Source: Pseudoxanthomonas sp. Root65
Lineage (GTDB): Bacteria > Pseudomonadota > Gammaproteobacteria > Xanthomonadales > Xanthomonadaceae
Assembly (NCBI RefSeq): GCF_001427635.1
Contig: NZ_LMHA01000001.1
Coordinates: 1,835,133-1,899,132 of the forward strand
DNA: 64,000 nt
Direction: 5' to 3'
The notes under the pieces were generated by a model. The model did not search any database. It had not been told where the DNA came from and saw only the letters and a list, made by a program, of their open reading frames with translations. Position numbers and translations under genes: made by a program. Positions within the stretch are counted from its first letter, which is position 1; each line of letters opens with the position of its first letter. Shown in pieces: positions 18,497 to 26,937 of the stretch.

Positions 18497-18868
18497 TTAC
18501 TTGTCGCCGCCGCCGCTGCGCGCCAGCTTGGCGATGATCCAGCCGGCGGCGAAGGCCACGCCGAACGAGGCGATCGGGCGTTCCCGGATCAGGTCGGCGG
18601 CGCTGTCGATCAGGTCGCGGCCCTTGTCCATCAGCGCATCGACCTGCTCGCGCGCGGCGCCGCCACCGGCTTCGGCCGCGGCCAGACCCGACAGCGCGCC
18701 GTCGGCCAGTTCGGATTTGACGTGTGCCTTGCCCAGGCGCAGTTCATCGCCGGCGGCGCTGGCGGCGCCCTTGATCGCTTCGCCCGCCGCGGCGGCGGCC
18801 GAGGCCAGGTGCGAACCGGCTTCGCCGAGGTTGGACTTCAGGGCATCGGTATTGGTGGGCATGCTCAT
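18497..18868 (-). CDS. DUF883/ElaB-YqjD-like C-tail membrane-anchored protein
   Basis: Protein of 123 aa with an Ala-rich amphipathic helical body containing SAADLIRERPIASFGVAF and a single C-terminal membrane helix (ASFGVAFAAGWIIAKLA). This is the classic ElaB/YqjD/DUF883 layout; E. coli YqjD binds ribosomes at the membrane in stationary phase. AGGAGACACC precedes the ATG at 18868. It is first in a three-gene operon with the holin-like and unknown proteins. Confidence 0.85.
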   Translation of the reverse strand: MSMPTNTDALKSNLGEAGSHLASAAAAAGEAIKGAASAAGDELRLGKAHVKSELADGALSGLAAAEAGGGAAREQVDALMDKGRDLIDSAADLIRERPIASFGVAFAAGWIIAKLARSGGGDK

Positions 18869-19031
18869 GGGTGTCTCCTGCAGGCGGGGGATGGGGCCAC
18901 TGTAATGCACGGCGGTGAACGCGCTGTTAGGTGGCTGGAGCGAGGAGTGAGTGGGGAGGAGTGAGGAGTGAGCGGGACAGCGGGGCAAGGCACTCACTTC
19001 TCACTCCTCTCCACTCACTCCTGCTCCACCG

Positions 19032-20510
19032 TCACTGCATCAACAGCCGCCCCGTGCCGCGTCCACGCAGGATCTGCACCACCAGCTGCGCCGGCTTGCG
19101 CTCGAAGCTGGCCCGGAAGCCCGGCAGGTCGCCGAATTCGCCGCTGCTGCTGCCGACGATGATGTCGCCCGGGCGCAGGCCGTTGTTCCAGGCGCGGCTG
19201 TCGCGCACCACGTTGTCGACCTGCACGCCGCCCTGTGCACCGCGCAGCAGCCCGCGCAGCTGCTGCCGCGCGGACTCGTCCAGTTCCTTCAGCGTGGCGC
19301 CGCTCAGGCGCGGGTCGATCGTGGCGCCCTCGGCGTTGCGCACGCCTTCCTTCAGCGCCACGCTCAGCTGCAGCGGTTTGCCGTCGCGGCGCACGTCCAG
19401 CGCCACCCGCGTGCCCACCGGCTGCAGGCCCTCGAAGTTGTGCAGCGCCGCGCGGTTGTCGATGCGCTGGCCGTTGGCCGACAGCACCACGTCGCCCGGC
19501 TGCAGGCCGGCGGTGGCCGCGGCCGAGCCCGGATACACGCGCGTCACCAGCGCGCCGCGCGGCAGGTCCAGGCCCAGGGCGCGCGCGGTGCGCTCGTCCA
19601 GGTCCTGCGATTCCACCCCTAACGTGCCCCGGCGCACCACGCCGTCGTTGGCGATCAGCTGGTCCATGATCCCGCGCGCCATGTTGATCGGGATGGCGAA
19701 ACCCAGGCCGATGTTGCCGGCCATGCTGCCGCGCGGGTTGAAGCTGGCGGTGTTGATGCCGACCAGCCGGCCCTGCAGGTCGACCAGCGCGCCGCCGGAG
19801 TTGCCCGGATTGATCGACGCGTCGGTCTGGATGAAGTTCTGGTAGCCGGCCACCGGAATGCCGCTGCGGCCCACCGCCGAGACGATGCCCGAGGTCACCG
19901 TCTGGCCCAGGCCGTAGGGGTTGCCCATCGCGACGACGAAATCGCCCACCTGCAGCTGGTCGCTGTTGGCCATCGGCACCGCGGTCAGGCCCTGGGTGGG
20001 GATGCGGATCAGCGCCACGTCGGTGTCCGGGTCCGAGCCGATGAACTCGGCCTCCACCTGGCGGCCGTCGCTCAGCGTGACCGACACGCCGTCGGCGTTC
20101 TCCACCACGTGGTGGTTGGTCAGCACGTAGCCGCGCGTGGCATCGACGATCACGCCCGAGCCCAGCGCGCGCTCCACCCGCTCGCGCGGCATGTCGGGGA
20201 TGCCCAGGATGCGGCGGAACACCGGATCATCGCCGAACGGACCCAGCGGGCTGGCCACCCGCACGGTCTGCCGGCTGTACACGCTGACCACCGCCGGAGT
20301 GACCCGCTTGAGCATCGGCGCCAGCGACGGCAGCGCCTGCCCGTCCACCGTGGTCGGCAGGGCGGCGGCCATCGGCACGGCGGCGGCGCTGGGCGCGGCC
20401 TGGGCCGGTTGCTGGAACAGCTCGTTGAGGCCGGTAGCGGCAAAGCCGCCGAAGGCGGCGGCGGCGGTCAGGGCGATCAGGGTGGGGAGCGGGCGCAGCG
20501 CGTTCTTCAT
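19032..20510 (-). CDS. DegP/DegQ (Do)-type periplasmic serine protease
   Basis: Envelope quality-control protease of 492 aa. A signal/anchor sequence (TLIALTAAAAFGGFAATGL) is followed by a trypsin-like domain with the triad His134 (LTNHHVVENADG), Asp164 (DPDTDVALIRI) and Ser238 (INPGNSGGALV). Two C-terminal PDZ domains follow, the first near LARGALVTRVYPGSAA and the second near VVRDSRAWNNGLRPGDI. Length and two-PDZ layout fit DegP/DegQ rather than DegS. The gene is monocistronic and divergent from the nrdJa promoter region. Confidence 0.95.
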   Translation of the reverse strand: MKNALRPLPTLIALTAAAAFGGFAATGLNELFQQPAQAAPSAAAVPMAAALPTTVDGQALPSLAPMLKRVTPAVVSVYSRQTVRVASPLGPFGDDPVFRRILGIPDMPRERVERALGSGVIVDATRGYVLTNHHVVENADGVSVTLSDGRQVEAEFIGSDPDTDVALIRIPTQGLTAVPMANSDQLQVGDFVVAMGNPYGLGQTVTSGIVSAVGRSGIPVAGYQNFIQTDASINPGNSGGALVDLQGRLVGINTASFNPRGSMAGNIGLGFAIPINMARGIMDQLIANDGVVRRGTLGVESQDLDERTARALGLDLPRGALVTRVYPGSAAATAGLQPGDVVLSANGQRIDNRAALHNFEGLQPVGTRVALDVRRDGKPLQLSVALKEGVRNAEGATIDPRLSGATLKELDESARQQLRGLLRGAQGGVQVDNVVRDSRAWNNGLRPGDIIVGSSSGEFGDLPGFRASFERKPAQLVVQILRGRGTGRLLMQ

Positions 20511-20694
20511 GGTCGGTCGTCAGCTCGTGGCGTCGAAGGGAACGGGGGCCGGCGGCCTTCCCGCGAACCTGAATGAGTCTGCTGACCGACCCCTAAACCT
20601 GCAATGAAGTTCACCGCCTGCGGGTGGGCGATGCCGCCCGCCGCGGTATGACGGACGGTGGGGTGGACGCCATGCAATTGTCATGTCAATCCGG

Positions 20695-20723
20695 TTGACA
20701 GGGGGGAACCCCGGGCGTAGTTT
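20695..20723 (+). promoter_or_regulatory. Candidate sigma-70 promoter for nrdJa
   Basis: TTGACA (20695-20700), a 17-bp spacer, then TAGTTT (20718-20723). The -35 is a perfect consensus match and the spacing is optimal. It predicts transcription starting near 20730, about 320 nt before the nrdJa ATG. Confidence 0.55.
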
Positions 20724-20738
20724 GGCGGCTTCGTGCTG

Positions 20739-20785
20739 ACACAAGATGTTGCGGTCCAGCACGGGGCGGACCCAAGCACTGGTGT
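20739..20785 (+). promoter_or_regulatory. Tandem NrdR-box-like operator
   Basis: Two 16-bp sites, ACACAAGATGTTGCGG (20739-20754) and ACCCAAGCACTGGTGT (20770-20785), start exactly 31 bp apart. NrdR, the ATP/dATP-sensing repressor of ribonucleotide reductase genes, binds paired palindromic boxes related to ACAC(W)A(T)AT(A)T(W)GTGT at about this spacing. The first half-site ACACAAGAT and last half-site TGGTGT fit best. The boxes lie just past the predicted start of transcription. The match is by eye. Confidence 0.5.
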
Positions 20786-21051
20786 TTTTGTCGACAACGC
20801 CTGCGGGCTTTGCGCTTGGGAAATCGGGCGCCTTTGGGGATTGGCGCATGAGGGCGAGGGAAGCAGTGGGCACCACGGTAACGGCAGGTCCCACCTCCAC
20901 AATCCGGCCACCGGTGCGGCGCAGCGAGTGCGGCCGCCCGGCGTGCCGTCCCCGTCGTCCGGGACCGCGATGAAATACCGGGACGGGCCCTGGCCCGTCC
21001 GCCACCACAGCCATTAGAAGTTCCAGTCGTTTTCAGGAGAACAACACAACC

Positions 21052-23202
21052 ATGAGTACGGTGCGCCTCGAGGCGATCAAGACGGAACAGCCCACCCTGG
21101 TCCCCATGCAACCGGCGTCCCAGGACATCTGGGACAAGAAGTACCGGCTGAAGACCAAGCAGGGCGAGGCCCTCGACGCCGACATCGACGGTACCTACCA
21201 GCGCGTGGCCCGTGCCCTGGCCGATGCCGAAGCCACCCCCGAGAAGCGCGCCTACTGGTACGAGCGCTTCGTGTGGGCGCTGCGCCGTGGCGCCATCCCG
21301 GCCGGCCGCATCACCTCCAATGCCGGCGCCCAGCAGCACAAGCCGGCCACCAGCACCATCAACTGCACCGTGTCCGGCACCATCGAGGACTCGATGGACG
21401 GCATCCTGGACAAGGTCCACGAAGCCGGCCTCACCCTCAAGGCCGGCTGCGGCATCGGCTACGAATTCAGCACGCTGCGCCCGAAGGGCGCTTTCGTCGC
21501 CGGCGCCGGCGCCTACACCTCCGGCCCGATGTCCTTCATGGATATCTACGACAAAATGTGCTTCACGGTGTCCTCCGCCGGCGGCCGCCGCGGCGCGCAG
21601 ATGGGCACGTTCGAAATCTCCCACCCGGACGTCAAGGACTTCATCCGCGCCAAGCGCGAAGACGGCCGCCTGCGCCAGTTCAACCTGTCGCTGCTGATCA
21701 CCGACGGCTTCATGGAAGCGGTCGACACCGACGCCGACTGGCCGCTGGTGTTCCCGGTGAACATCAAGGAGAAGGGCGACATCGACGTGGAAGACGCCGC
21801 CCAGGTCGTCTGGCGCGAGTGGCCCACCCACAAGAACTACATCGTCCGCGACGACGGCCTGGTGGCCTGCAAGATCTACGGCCACATCCGTGCCCGTCAT
21901 CTGTGGGACATGATCATGGTCTCGACGTACGACTACGCCGAGCCGGGTTTCATCCTGATCGACCGCGTCAACGAGATGAACAACAACTGGTGGTGCGAGA
22001 CCATCCGCGCCACCAACCCCTGCGGCGAGCAGCCGCTGCCGCCGTACGGCGCCTGCCTGCTGGGCTCGGTCAACCTGACCACCTTCGTGCGCGACCCCTT
22101 CACCGACCAGGCCCGCTTCGACTGGGAGGAATACAAGGAAGTCGTGCGCGTGTTCACCCGCATGCTCGACAACGTGGTCGAAGTGAACGGCCTGCCGCTG
22201 GAACAGCAGCGCCAGGAGATCCTGCGCAAGCGCCGCCACGGCATGGGCTTCCTGGGCCTGGGCAGCACCCTGACCATGCTCAAGCACAAGTACGGCAGCG
22301 CCGAGTCCTGCGAGTTCACCGAAGCCATCGCCCGCGAAATGGCCGTGGCCGGCTGGGAAATGGGCCTGGCCCTGGCGAAGGAGAAGGGCCCGGCCCCGAT
22401 CATGGAAGAGCGCTTCGCCGTCACCGCCGCCATGCTGCGCCAGCGTCCGGAAATGGCCACCGACGGCTGGAAGGTCGGCCAGGAGATCCCCGGCAAGGTG
22501 CTGCACGCCAAGTACAGCCGCTACATGCAGCGCGTGGCCACGGTGGCCCCGGAGCTGGTGGACGAGCTGGCCGAAGTCGGCAGCCGCTTCACCCACCACA
22601 GCTCCATCGCCCCCACCGGCACCATCAGCCTGTCGCTGGCCAACAACGCCTCCAACGGCATCGAGCCCTCGTTCGCGCACCACTACAGCCGCAACGTGAT
22701 CCGCGAAGGCAAGAAGTCGAAGGAAAAGGTCGACGTCTATTCCTACGAGCTGCTGGCTTACCGCGAGCTGGTCAACGGCAAGGCCATGCCGTTCTCCGAC
22801 GACCCGGAGGCGAAGCTGCCCGACTACTTCATCGCCGCCGACGACATCTCCCCCAAGGAGCACGTCGACGTGCAGGCCGCCGCGCAGAAGTGGGTGGACA
22901 GCTCCATCTCCAAGACCGCCAACGTGCCCACGGACTACCCGTACGAGCAGTTCAAGGACATCTACCGCTACGCCCACCAGCAGGGCCTGAAGGGCTGCAC
23001 CACGTTCCGCTTCAACCCCGCCGCCTTCCAGGGCGTGCTGGTGAAGGAAGCGGACCTGGAGAACACCACCTACCGCTTCGAGCTGGAAGACGGCAGCACC
23101 ATCGAGGTGAAGGGCAACGAGCAGATCGAGTACGACGGTGAGATGCACACCGCCGCCAACCTGTTCGACGCGTTGAAGGAAGGGTATTACGGCAAGTTCT
23201 GA
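21052..23202 (+). CDS. nrdJa: Adenosylcobalamin-dependent class II ribonucleotide reductase, catalytic part (NrdJa)
   Basis: Protein of 716 aa that reduces ribonucleotides to deoxyribonucleotides with adenosylcobalamin as radical source. The catalytic barrel has the redox Cys at about residue 105 (INCTVSGTIEDSMDG), the finger-loop radical Cys in NPCGEQ (about Cys324), and the HHSSIAPTGTISL loop. It ends after the barrel without the TSCPD/Zn-ribbon tail found in single-chain NrdJ; that tail is encoded separately at 24205-25005. This is the split arrangement described in Pseudomonas aeruginosa. AGGAGA precedes the ATG. Confidence 0.95.
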   Translation: MSTVRLEAIKTEQPTLVPMQPASQDIWDKKYRLKTKQGEALDADIDGTYQRVARALADAEATPEKRAYWYERFVWALRRGAIPAGRITSNAGAQQHKPATSTINCTVSGTIEDSMDGILDKVHEAGLTLKAGCGIGYEFSTLRPKGAFVAGAGAYTSGPMSFMDIYDKMCFTVSSAGGRRGAQMGTFEISHPDVKDFIRAKREDGRLRQFNLSLLITDGFMEAVDTDADWPLVFPVNIKEKGDIDVEDAAQVVWREWPTHKNYIVRDDGLVACKIYGHIRARHLWDMIMVSTYDYAEPGFILIDRVNEMNNNWWCETIRATNPCGEQPLPPYGACLLGSVNLTTFVRDPFTDQARFDWEEYKEVVRVFTRMLDNVVEVNGLPLEQQRQEILRKRRHGMGFLGLGSTLTMLKHKYGSAESCEFTEAIAREMAVAGWEMGLALAKEKGPAPIMEERFAVTAAMLRQRPEMATDGWKVGQEIPGKVLHAKYSRYMQRVATVAPELVDELAEVGSRFTHHSSIAPTGTISLSLANNASNGIEPSFAHHYSRNVIREGKKSKEKVDVYSYELLAYRELVNGKAMPFSDDPEAKLPDYFIAADDISPKEHVDVQAAAQKWVDSSISKTANVPTDYPYEQFKDIYRYAHQQGLKGCTTFRFNPAAFQGVLVKEADLENTTYRFELEDGSTIEVKGNEQIEYDGEMHTAANLFDALKEGYYGKF

Positions 23203-23486
23203 GGAACCTGCTTCTCGCCTCTCCCCGCCTGCGGGGAGAGGATGCCCGGAGGGCAGGTGAGGGGGAGCGAGCGCAGCGAGTTGCTCTTGCTCCTCGCGAA
23301 AAGCGGCCCCTCATCCGGCCTTCGGCCACCTTCTCCCCGCTAGCGGGGAGAAGGGAAAGAAAGAACCCCTCCCCGCCCGCGGGGAGAAGGAAAAGCAACA
23401 AACGATTCACCGGCTTCACCGTTCCACCCCGCGCTATCGGGTATAGCATCGGCAGCGTCAACCCACTCGCCCACTAGGAGGGCAAC
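23203..23486. other. Hairpin-rich spacer between nrdJa and the H1-like gene
   Basis: Contains three versions of a CTCCCCGC-NN(N)-GCGGGGAG hairpin (near 23222, 23333 and 23371), interleaved with CATCCGGCCTTCGGCCACC. These are generic intergenic repeats. They might attenuate transcription between the two genes. No gene seen. Confidence 0.6.
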
Positions 23487-24083
23487 ATGAGCAACGGTAA
23501 TGGTGTCACGGCGACGCTCTCCGGCGCCGCCGAGAGCGTGAAAGAAACAGTCACCGGCATCGGCGAAGCGGTGGCCTCCACCGCCAGCGAGACGGTCGCC
23601 AAGGCCAAGAAGGCGGCCAAGAAGGCGCGCAAGACGGTCAGTGCCGACATCGCCAAGGCGAAGAAGGCCGTGGCCAAGCGCACCGACAAGGCCACCAAGG
23701 CGGTGAAGAAGACCGTCGCCAAGGCCAAGAAGAAGCTGGCCGCCGCCAGCAGCGCCGCCAAGGCCGAAGCCGCCAGCCTGCAGAAGAAGGTGACCGGCAA
23801 GAAGACGGCCAAGAAGGCGACCAAGAAGTCGGCCGCCAAGAAGGCCACCAAGAAAGCCGCCACCAAGAAGACCGCCGCCAAGAAGGCGGTGAAGAAGGTC
23901 GCCCGCAAGGCCGCCGCCAAGAAGGCGCCGGTCAAGAAGGCCGCCAAGAAGGCAGTGAAGAAGGTCGCCCGCAAGGCGCCCGTGAAGAAAGCGGCGAAGA
24001 AAGCCGCGCCGAAGAAGGCGGCCAAGAAAGCCGTCCGCAAGGCAGCCCCGAAGAAAGCGGCGAAAAAAGCCGCCCGTAAGTAA
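23487..24083 (+). CDS. Histone H1-like Lys/Ala-rich DNA-binding protein
   Basis: Protein of 198 aa. After about 45 mixed residues (MSNGNGVTATLSGAAESVKE) it is almost entirely AKK/KKA/TKK pentapeptide-like repeats (AAKKAVKKVARKAAAKKAPV and similar), resembling the C-terminal tail of eukaryotic histone H1 and bacterial H1-like proteins. It should be highly basic and unstructured, and bind DNA. AGGAGGGCAAC precedes the ATG. It sits between the two halves of the class II reductase, so it may be co-expressed with DNA precursor synthesis. Repeat-coded tails of this kind vary in length between strains. Confidence 0.88.
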   Translation: MSNGNGVTATLSGAAESVKETVTGIGEAVASTASETVAKAKKAAKKARKTVSADIAKAKKAVAKRTDKATKAVKKTVAKAKKKLAAASSAAKAEAASLQKKVTGKKTAKKATKKSAAKKATKKAATKKTAAKKAVKKVARKAAAKKAPVKKAAKKAVKKVARKAPVKKAAKKAAPKKAAKKAVRKAAPKKAAKKAARK

Positions 24084-24204
24084 GACCTGATGCTTCACCC
24101 CTCCTCCCCCGGGTCCGGGGGAGGGTTGGGGCGGGGGCCGGCCCGGAAGGCCAGGCGCCGCCCATTCACGACACCACACCGAATACGAACAGGATTCCAC
24201 CGTC

Positions 24205-25005
24205 ATGGCCGTCAAGATCGACAAGAAAATCAAGGGCTACAGCGTGCTCACCCCCGAGGACAAGGCGCGCGAAGCCGCAGCCGCGATCCTGGTGGCGTCG
24301 GTGCCGCGCGAGACGGTGGAAAAGGAAGTGCCGCAGGACAACATCATCCAGATGCACGAGCGCATCGAGCGCCCGGAAGTCCTGATCGGCAGCACCTACA
24401 AGATCAAGTCGCCGCTGGTGGAGCACGCCATGTACGTGACCATCAATGACATCGTGTTGAACGCGGGCACGGAGCACGAGCTGCGCCGTCCGTTCGAGAT
24501 CTTCGTCAACAGCAAGTCCATGGAGCATTTCCAGTGGATCGTGGCGCTGACGCGCATCATGTCGGCGGTGTTCCGCAAGGGCGGCGACGTGACGTTCCTG
24601 GTGGACGAGATGAAGGCCGTGTTCGATCCGCGCGGTGGCTACTTCAAGGCCGGTGGCGTGTACATGCCGTCGCTGGTGGCCGAGCTGGGCGCCATCGTCG
24701 AAGAGCACATGAAGTCGATCGGCCTGATCCACGACCCGGAAATGAGCGCGCACCAGCGCGCCATCCTGGCCGAGAAGCGCAAGCAGTACGAAGACCGCGC
24801 AAAAAAAAACTCTGACGTCACCGAAACCGTGACCGTTGCACCGGCCGCGCCCGCGCAGGGCGCCGCCGAGGACATCGCCGTGACCGGCGATGGCGCCAGC
24901 TTCCCGCCCTCCGCCACGCTCTGCCACAAGTGCAACACCAAGGCCCTCGTCATCATGGACGGGTGTGCGACGTGCTTGAACTGTGGGTATTCGAAGTGCG
25001 GGTGA
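24205..25005 (+). CDS. nrdJb: NrdJb: TSCPD/zinc-ribbon C-terminal part of split class II ribonucleotide reductase
   Basis: Protein of 266 aa matching the C-terminal region of long-chain NrdJ. The TSCPD-type segment is recognisable around HAMYVTINDIVLNAGT ... PFEIFVNSKSMEHFQW ... ALTRIMSAVFRKG. The C-terminal Zn-ribbon is CHKCNTKALVIMDGCATCLNCGYSKCG-like, with CxxC pairs near residues 240-243 and 254-260, and its last Cys supplies the reductant-relay thiols. It is needed together with NrdJa for activity in Pseudomonas. A strong terminator follows, closing the nrdJ transcription unit. Confidence 0.88.
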   Translation: MAVKIDKKIKGYSVLTPEDKAREAAAAILVASVPRETVEKEVPQDNIIQMHERIERPEVLIGSTYKIKSPLVEHAMYVTINDIVLNAGTEHELRRPFEIFVNSKSMEHFQWIVALTRIMSAVFRKGGDVTFLVDEMKAVFDPRGGYFKAGGVYMPSLVAELGAIVEEHMKSIGLIHDPEMSAHQRAILAEKRKQYEDRAKKNSDVTETVTVAPAAPAQGAAEDIAVTGDGASFPPSATLCHKCNTKALVIMDGCATCLNCGYSKCG

Positions 25006-25028
25006 GATTAAGTTAAAGGATGAAGCGG

Positions 25029-25056
25029 AAAAAGGGCTCTTCGGAGCCCTTTTTTT
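25029..25056 (+). terminator. Rho-independent terminator after nrdJb
   Basis: AAAGGGCTC-TTCG-GAGCCCTTT stem with a UUCG loop followed by seven to eight Ts. It closes the nrdJ unit and marks the switch into the lower-GC accessory segment. Confidence 0.92.
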
Positions 25057-25096
25057 CGAGTGATTTGGTGATGGTGCAAAAAGGAGAGGTCTCAGG

Positions 25097-26875
25097 ATGA
25101 AACAGTCGCTCTTGCTGGGTCTCGCAGATGATCGCTCACACGAGGGTTATCAGTTCTTCGCTGAGTGCTTGGACGAGATGCTGTTTGAATACACGCTCGA
25201 TACGTATAAGCCATCTAGTCACAATCCGAGCACGCTCGCGGCTGAGGCTATTGAAGTCGTCGAAGATATCGATGCCGGAATCATCGACAGGGGGAACTTC
25301 GAACACATCCGTGATGAGATGAGGTTCATGATCTCGAAGGATGTCATTGCAAAAAGCCTGTTGCCCGTCGACTACGAAAAGCTCCTCAACGAATGCGTGG
25401 CTGATAACATTTCTCAGAGCAAGATCAGATTTGAACTGATCTTGGTGTCCCTCGCTGCAGCAAAATACTGCAACACTTGCGTTAGCGCACTTAGGGACCT
25501 TGTAAGAATAGGTCGTGAAAAGCACGAAATTCGGTTCATTGCAAGATCGTTTGTTACGAGCTTGCTGAGACTGGGCTACACGAGAAGATTTGTTCGAGAG
25601 GTTCTGCGCGAAAAAATTCAGCTGGTAAAAGACAAGTCGCCCGAGCAGAGGCTGGAAGATTTCTTCAGTGCATTTGACGGAAAGGCGAAGAACTACAGGG
25701 TCGTGTTTGCCGGGTCTCAATTGTTCAAGAAATTTGCCCAGGCATCTCAGGATATGGGCGCTAGTGTGGCCGAGCTTCCGCCCGCAGAAATTTCCCCTGA
25801 AGATCTGGAAAAGCTTTCAGTTCAAGCGGCAGGACGCATATTCATCGCTGTTGAGATTAGAGCGATGGATAAGTTTGCGGCCAGGAGGAGGGCAGAGGAG
25901 AAAATCGAGCGTATTACAAACGTCTACTCCCTCTTTCATCACGCAATTCTGCCAGCTTGGAGTGAGTTTGCGTGGGTGATGGAGAAAGGCGAGGCGCAAG
26001 GATCTTTGATTCGTCCGCCAATTCCCGCCATGTCGAGAACGCTTGATGCTCGGCCGACAAAGGCGGGCGTACAGATGGCGTTGGCTGTACGAAAATTTGG
26101 GCTAGAAGAAGAGTCGATGGAACAGTTTGATCGACTTGTTGGACTCCATGGAGCTGCGGGAAGAACTAGCTCAACAAGCATTCAATTGCTGAATCTCTGG
26201 TCTGCACTAGAGTCTTCCGTTCCTAAGGTCGTGCGAGGCGCTCGCGTTAAAAGTGTGTCGGATACGCTGAGGCCTTTAATGAGGCTCCAGTATGTGTGCA
26301 ACATCTTTGATGACTTGCTGAGCGACATGTTTAGATTCGATTCAAGGCTGGTAAAGAAGGCGCTTCGCGATGTTGGTGATCAAGATGGAAATCTGAGCAG
26401 AGTAAATCTCGTTAAGCTGATGTACCTAGACGTTCATCAAGCGACTAGGAATGAAGCCTTGACAGAGCTTTCCAGCTACCCATTGCTGCTCAATCGGTGG
26501 AACGACATTCGCGAGCGTTTCAAGTCCCCGGGGGAGGTAAGGAAGGTTCTTGATACTCACGATCAACGTGTAGAGTGGCAGATGAGAAGGATCTACAGAA
26601 CTCGCAATCTGTACGTCCATTCCGGGCGTAAGGTCGAACTACTAGATATGCTGGTGGAGAATGCGCACGGTTACCTCGACACATTCTTTGATGGAATATT
26701 TGCCATGGTGAAGATGGAGTCATCTGTGACGACCATAGATCACGCGTGGCTTGTTGCGTCAGAGCGCGTAAGGCACTGGGACAAGATGCTCTCCGTCAAG
26801 GATGCCGTCTACACGAGCGAGAACGTTGTGGGTCTCGTTCTCGGGCCGATGGCGCAGCTCATTCGGCGCTCGTAG
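25097..26875 (+). CDS. Large protein with C-terminal HEPN-type RNase motif; candidate defence protein
   Basis: Protein of 592 aa that I do not recognise as a named family. The N-terminal 400 residues are predominantly helical and charged, without a visible nucleotide-binding motif. Near the C-terminus it has RTRNLYVHSG, in which Arg503-Asn504-x3-His508 fits the Rx4-6H signature (polar residue after Arg) of HEPN ribonucleases found in abortive-infection and toxin systems. Codon use and GC content are much lower than in flanking genes, suggesting horizontal acquisition. AGGAGAGG lies upstream of the ATG. It is followed by other accessory genes with nuclease-like motifs. RNase activity is inferred from the motif only. 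Confidence 0.8.
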   Translation: MKQSLLLGLADDRSHEGYQFFAECLDEMLFEYTLDTYKPSSHNPSTLAAEAIEVVEDIDAGIIDRGNFEHIRDEMRFMISKDVIAKSLLPVDYEKLLNECVADNISQSKIRFELILVSLAAAKYCNTCVSALRDLVRIGREKHEIRFIARSFVTSLLRLGYTRRFVREVLREKIQLVKDKSPEQRLEDFFSAFDGKAKNYRVVFAGSQLFKKFAQASQDMGASVAELPPAEISPEDLEKLSVQAAGRIFIAVEIRAMDKFAARRRAEEKIERITNVYSLFHHAILPAWSEFAWVMEKGEAQGSLIRPPIPAMSRTLDARPTKAGVQMALAVRKFGLEEESMEQFDRLVGLHGAAGRTSSTSIQLLNLWSALESSVPKVVRGARVKSVSDTLRPLMRLQYVCNIFDDLLSDMFRFDSRLVKKALRDVGDQDGNLSRVNLVKLMYLDVHQATRNEALTELSSYPLLLNRWNDIRERFKSPGEVRKVLDTHDQRVEWQMRRIYRTRNLYVHSGRKVELLDMLVENAHGYLDTFFDGIFAMVKMESSVTTIDHAWLVASERVRHWDKMLSVKDAVYTSENVVGLVLGPMAQLIRRS

Positions 26876-26878
26876 CGA

Positions 26879-26909
26879 GTAGGATGGGTTGAACGAAGCG
26901 ATACCCATC
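26879..26909 (+). repeat. GTAG-type palindromic repeat, family IV (copy 1)
   Basis: GTAGGATGGGTTGAACGAAG... closing with CGATACCCATC: a 9-bp palindrome GATGGGT(T)/(A)TACCCATC around a GAACGAAGC loop. Similarity to the copy at 28358 continues about 25 bp further (GGACGACAAG...GGGATG), up to the next start codon. Confidence 0.85.
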
Positions 26910-26937
26910 AGTCGGGACGACAAGGCAAGGGGATGCC

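Larger units (their letters stand above)
20511..21051. other. 541-bp divergent regulatory region with long nrdJa leader
   Basis: Holds no credible gene. It contains a sigma-70-like promoter, a tandem operator-like pair and about 320 bp of leader before nrdJa. I looked for a cobalamin riboswitch and did not find the B12-box pattern. GC-rich hairpins near 20930-21000 (for example GGGACGGGCCCTGGCCCGTCC) could structure the leader. Confidence 0.6.

Noticed and set aside
20733..21017. 94-codon open frame in the nrdJa leader
   Set aside because: No ribosome site, no recognisable protein pattern; it coincides with GC-rich hairpins.
20730..21051. Cobalamin riboswitch upstream of the B12-dependent reductase
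   Set aside because: Searched for the B12-box and the conserved GCCACTG-type core by eye; neither is present, so no riboswitch is claimed.
23587..24083. Lys/Ala-rich tract as a non-coding low-complexity repeat
   Set aside because: A clean frame with a strong ribosome site, a non-repetitive N-terminus and family resemblance to H1-like proteins supports a real gene.
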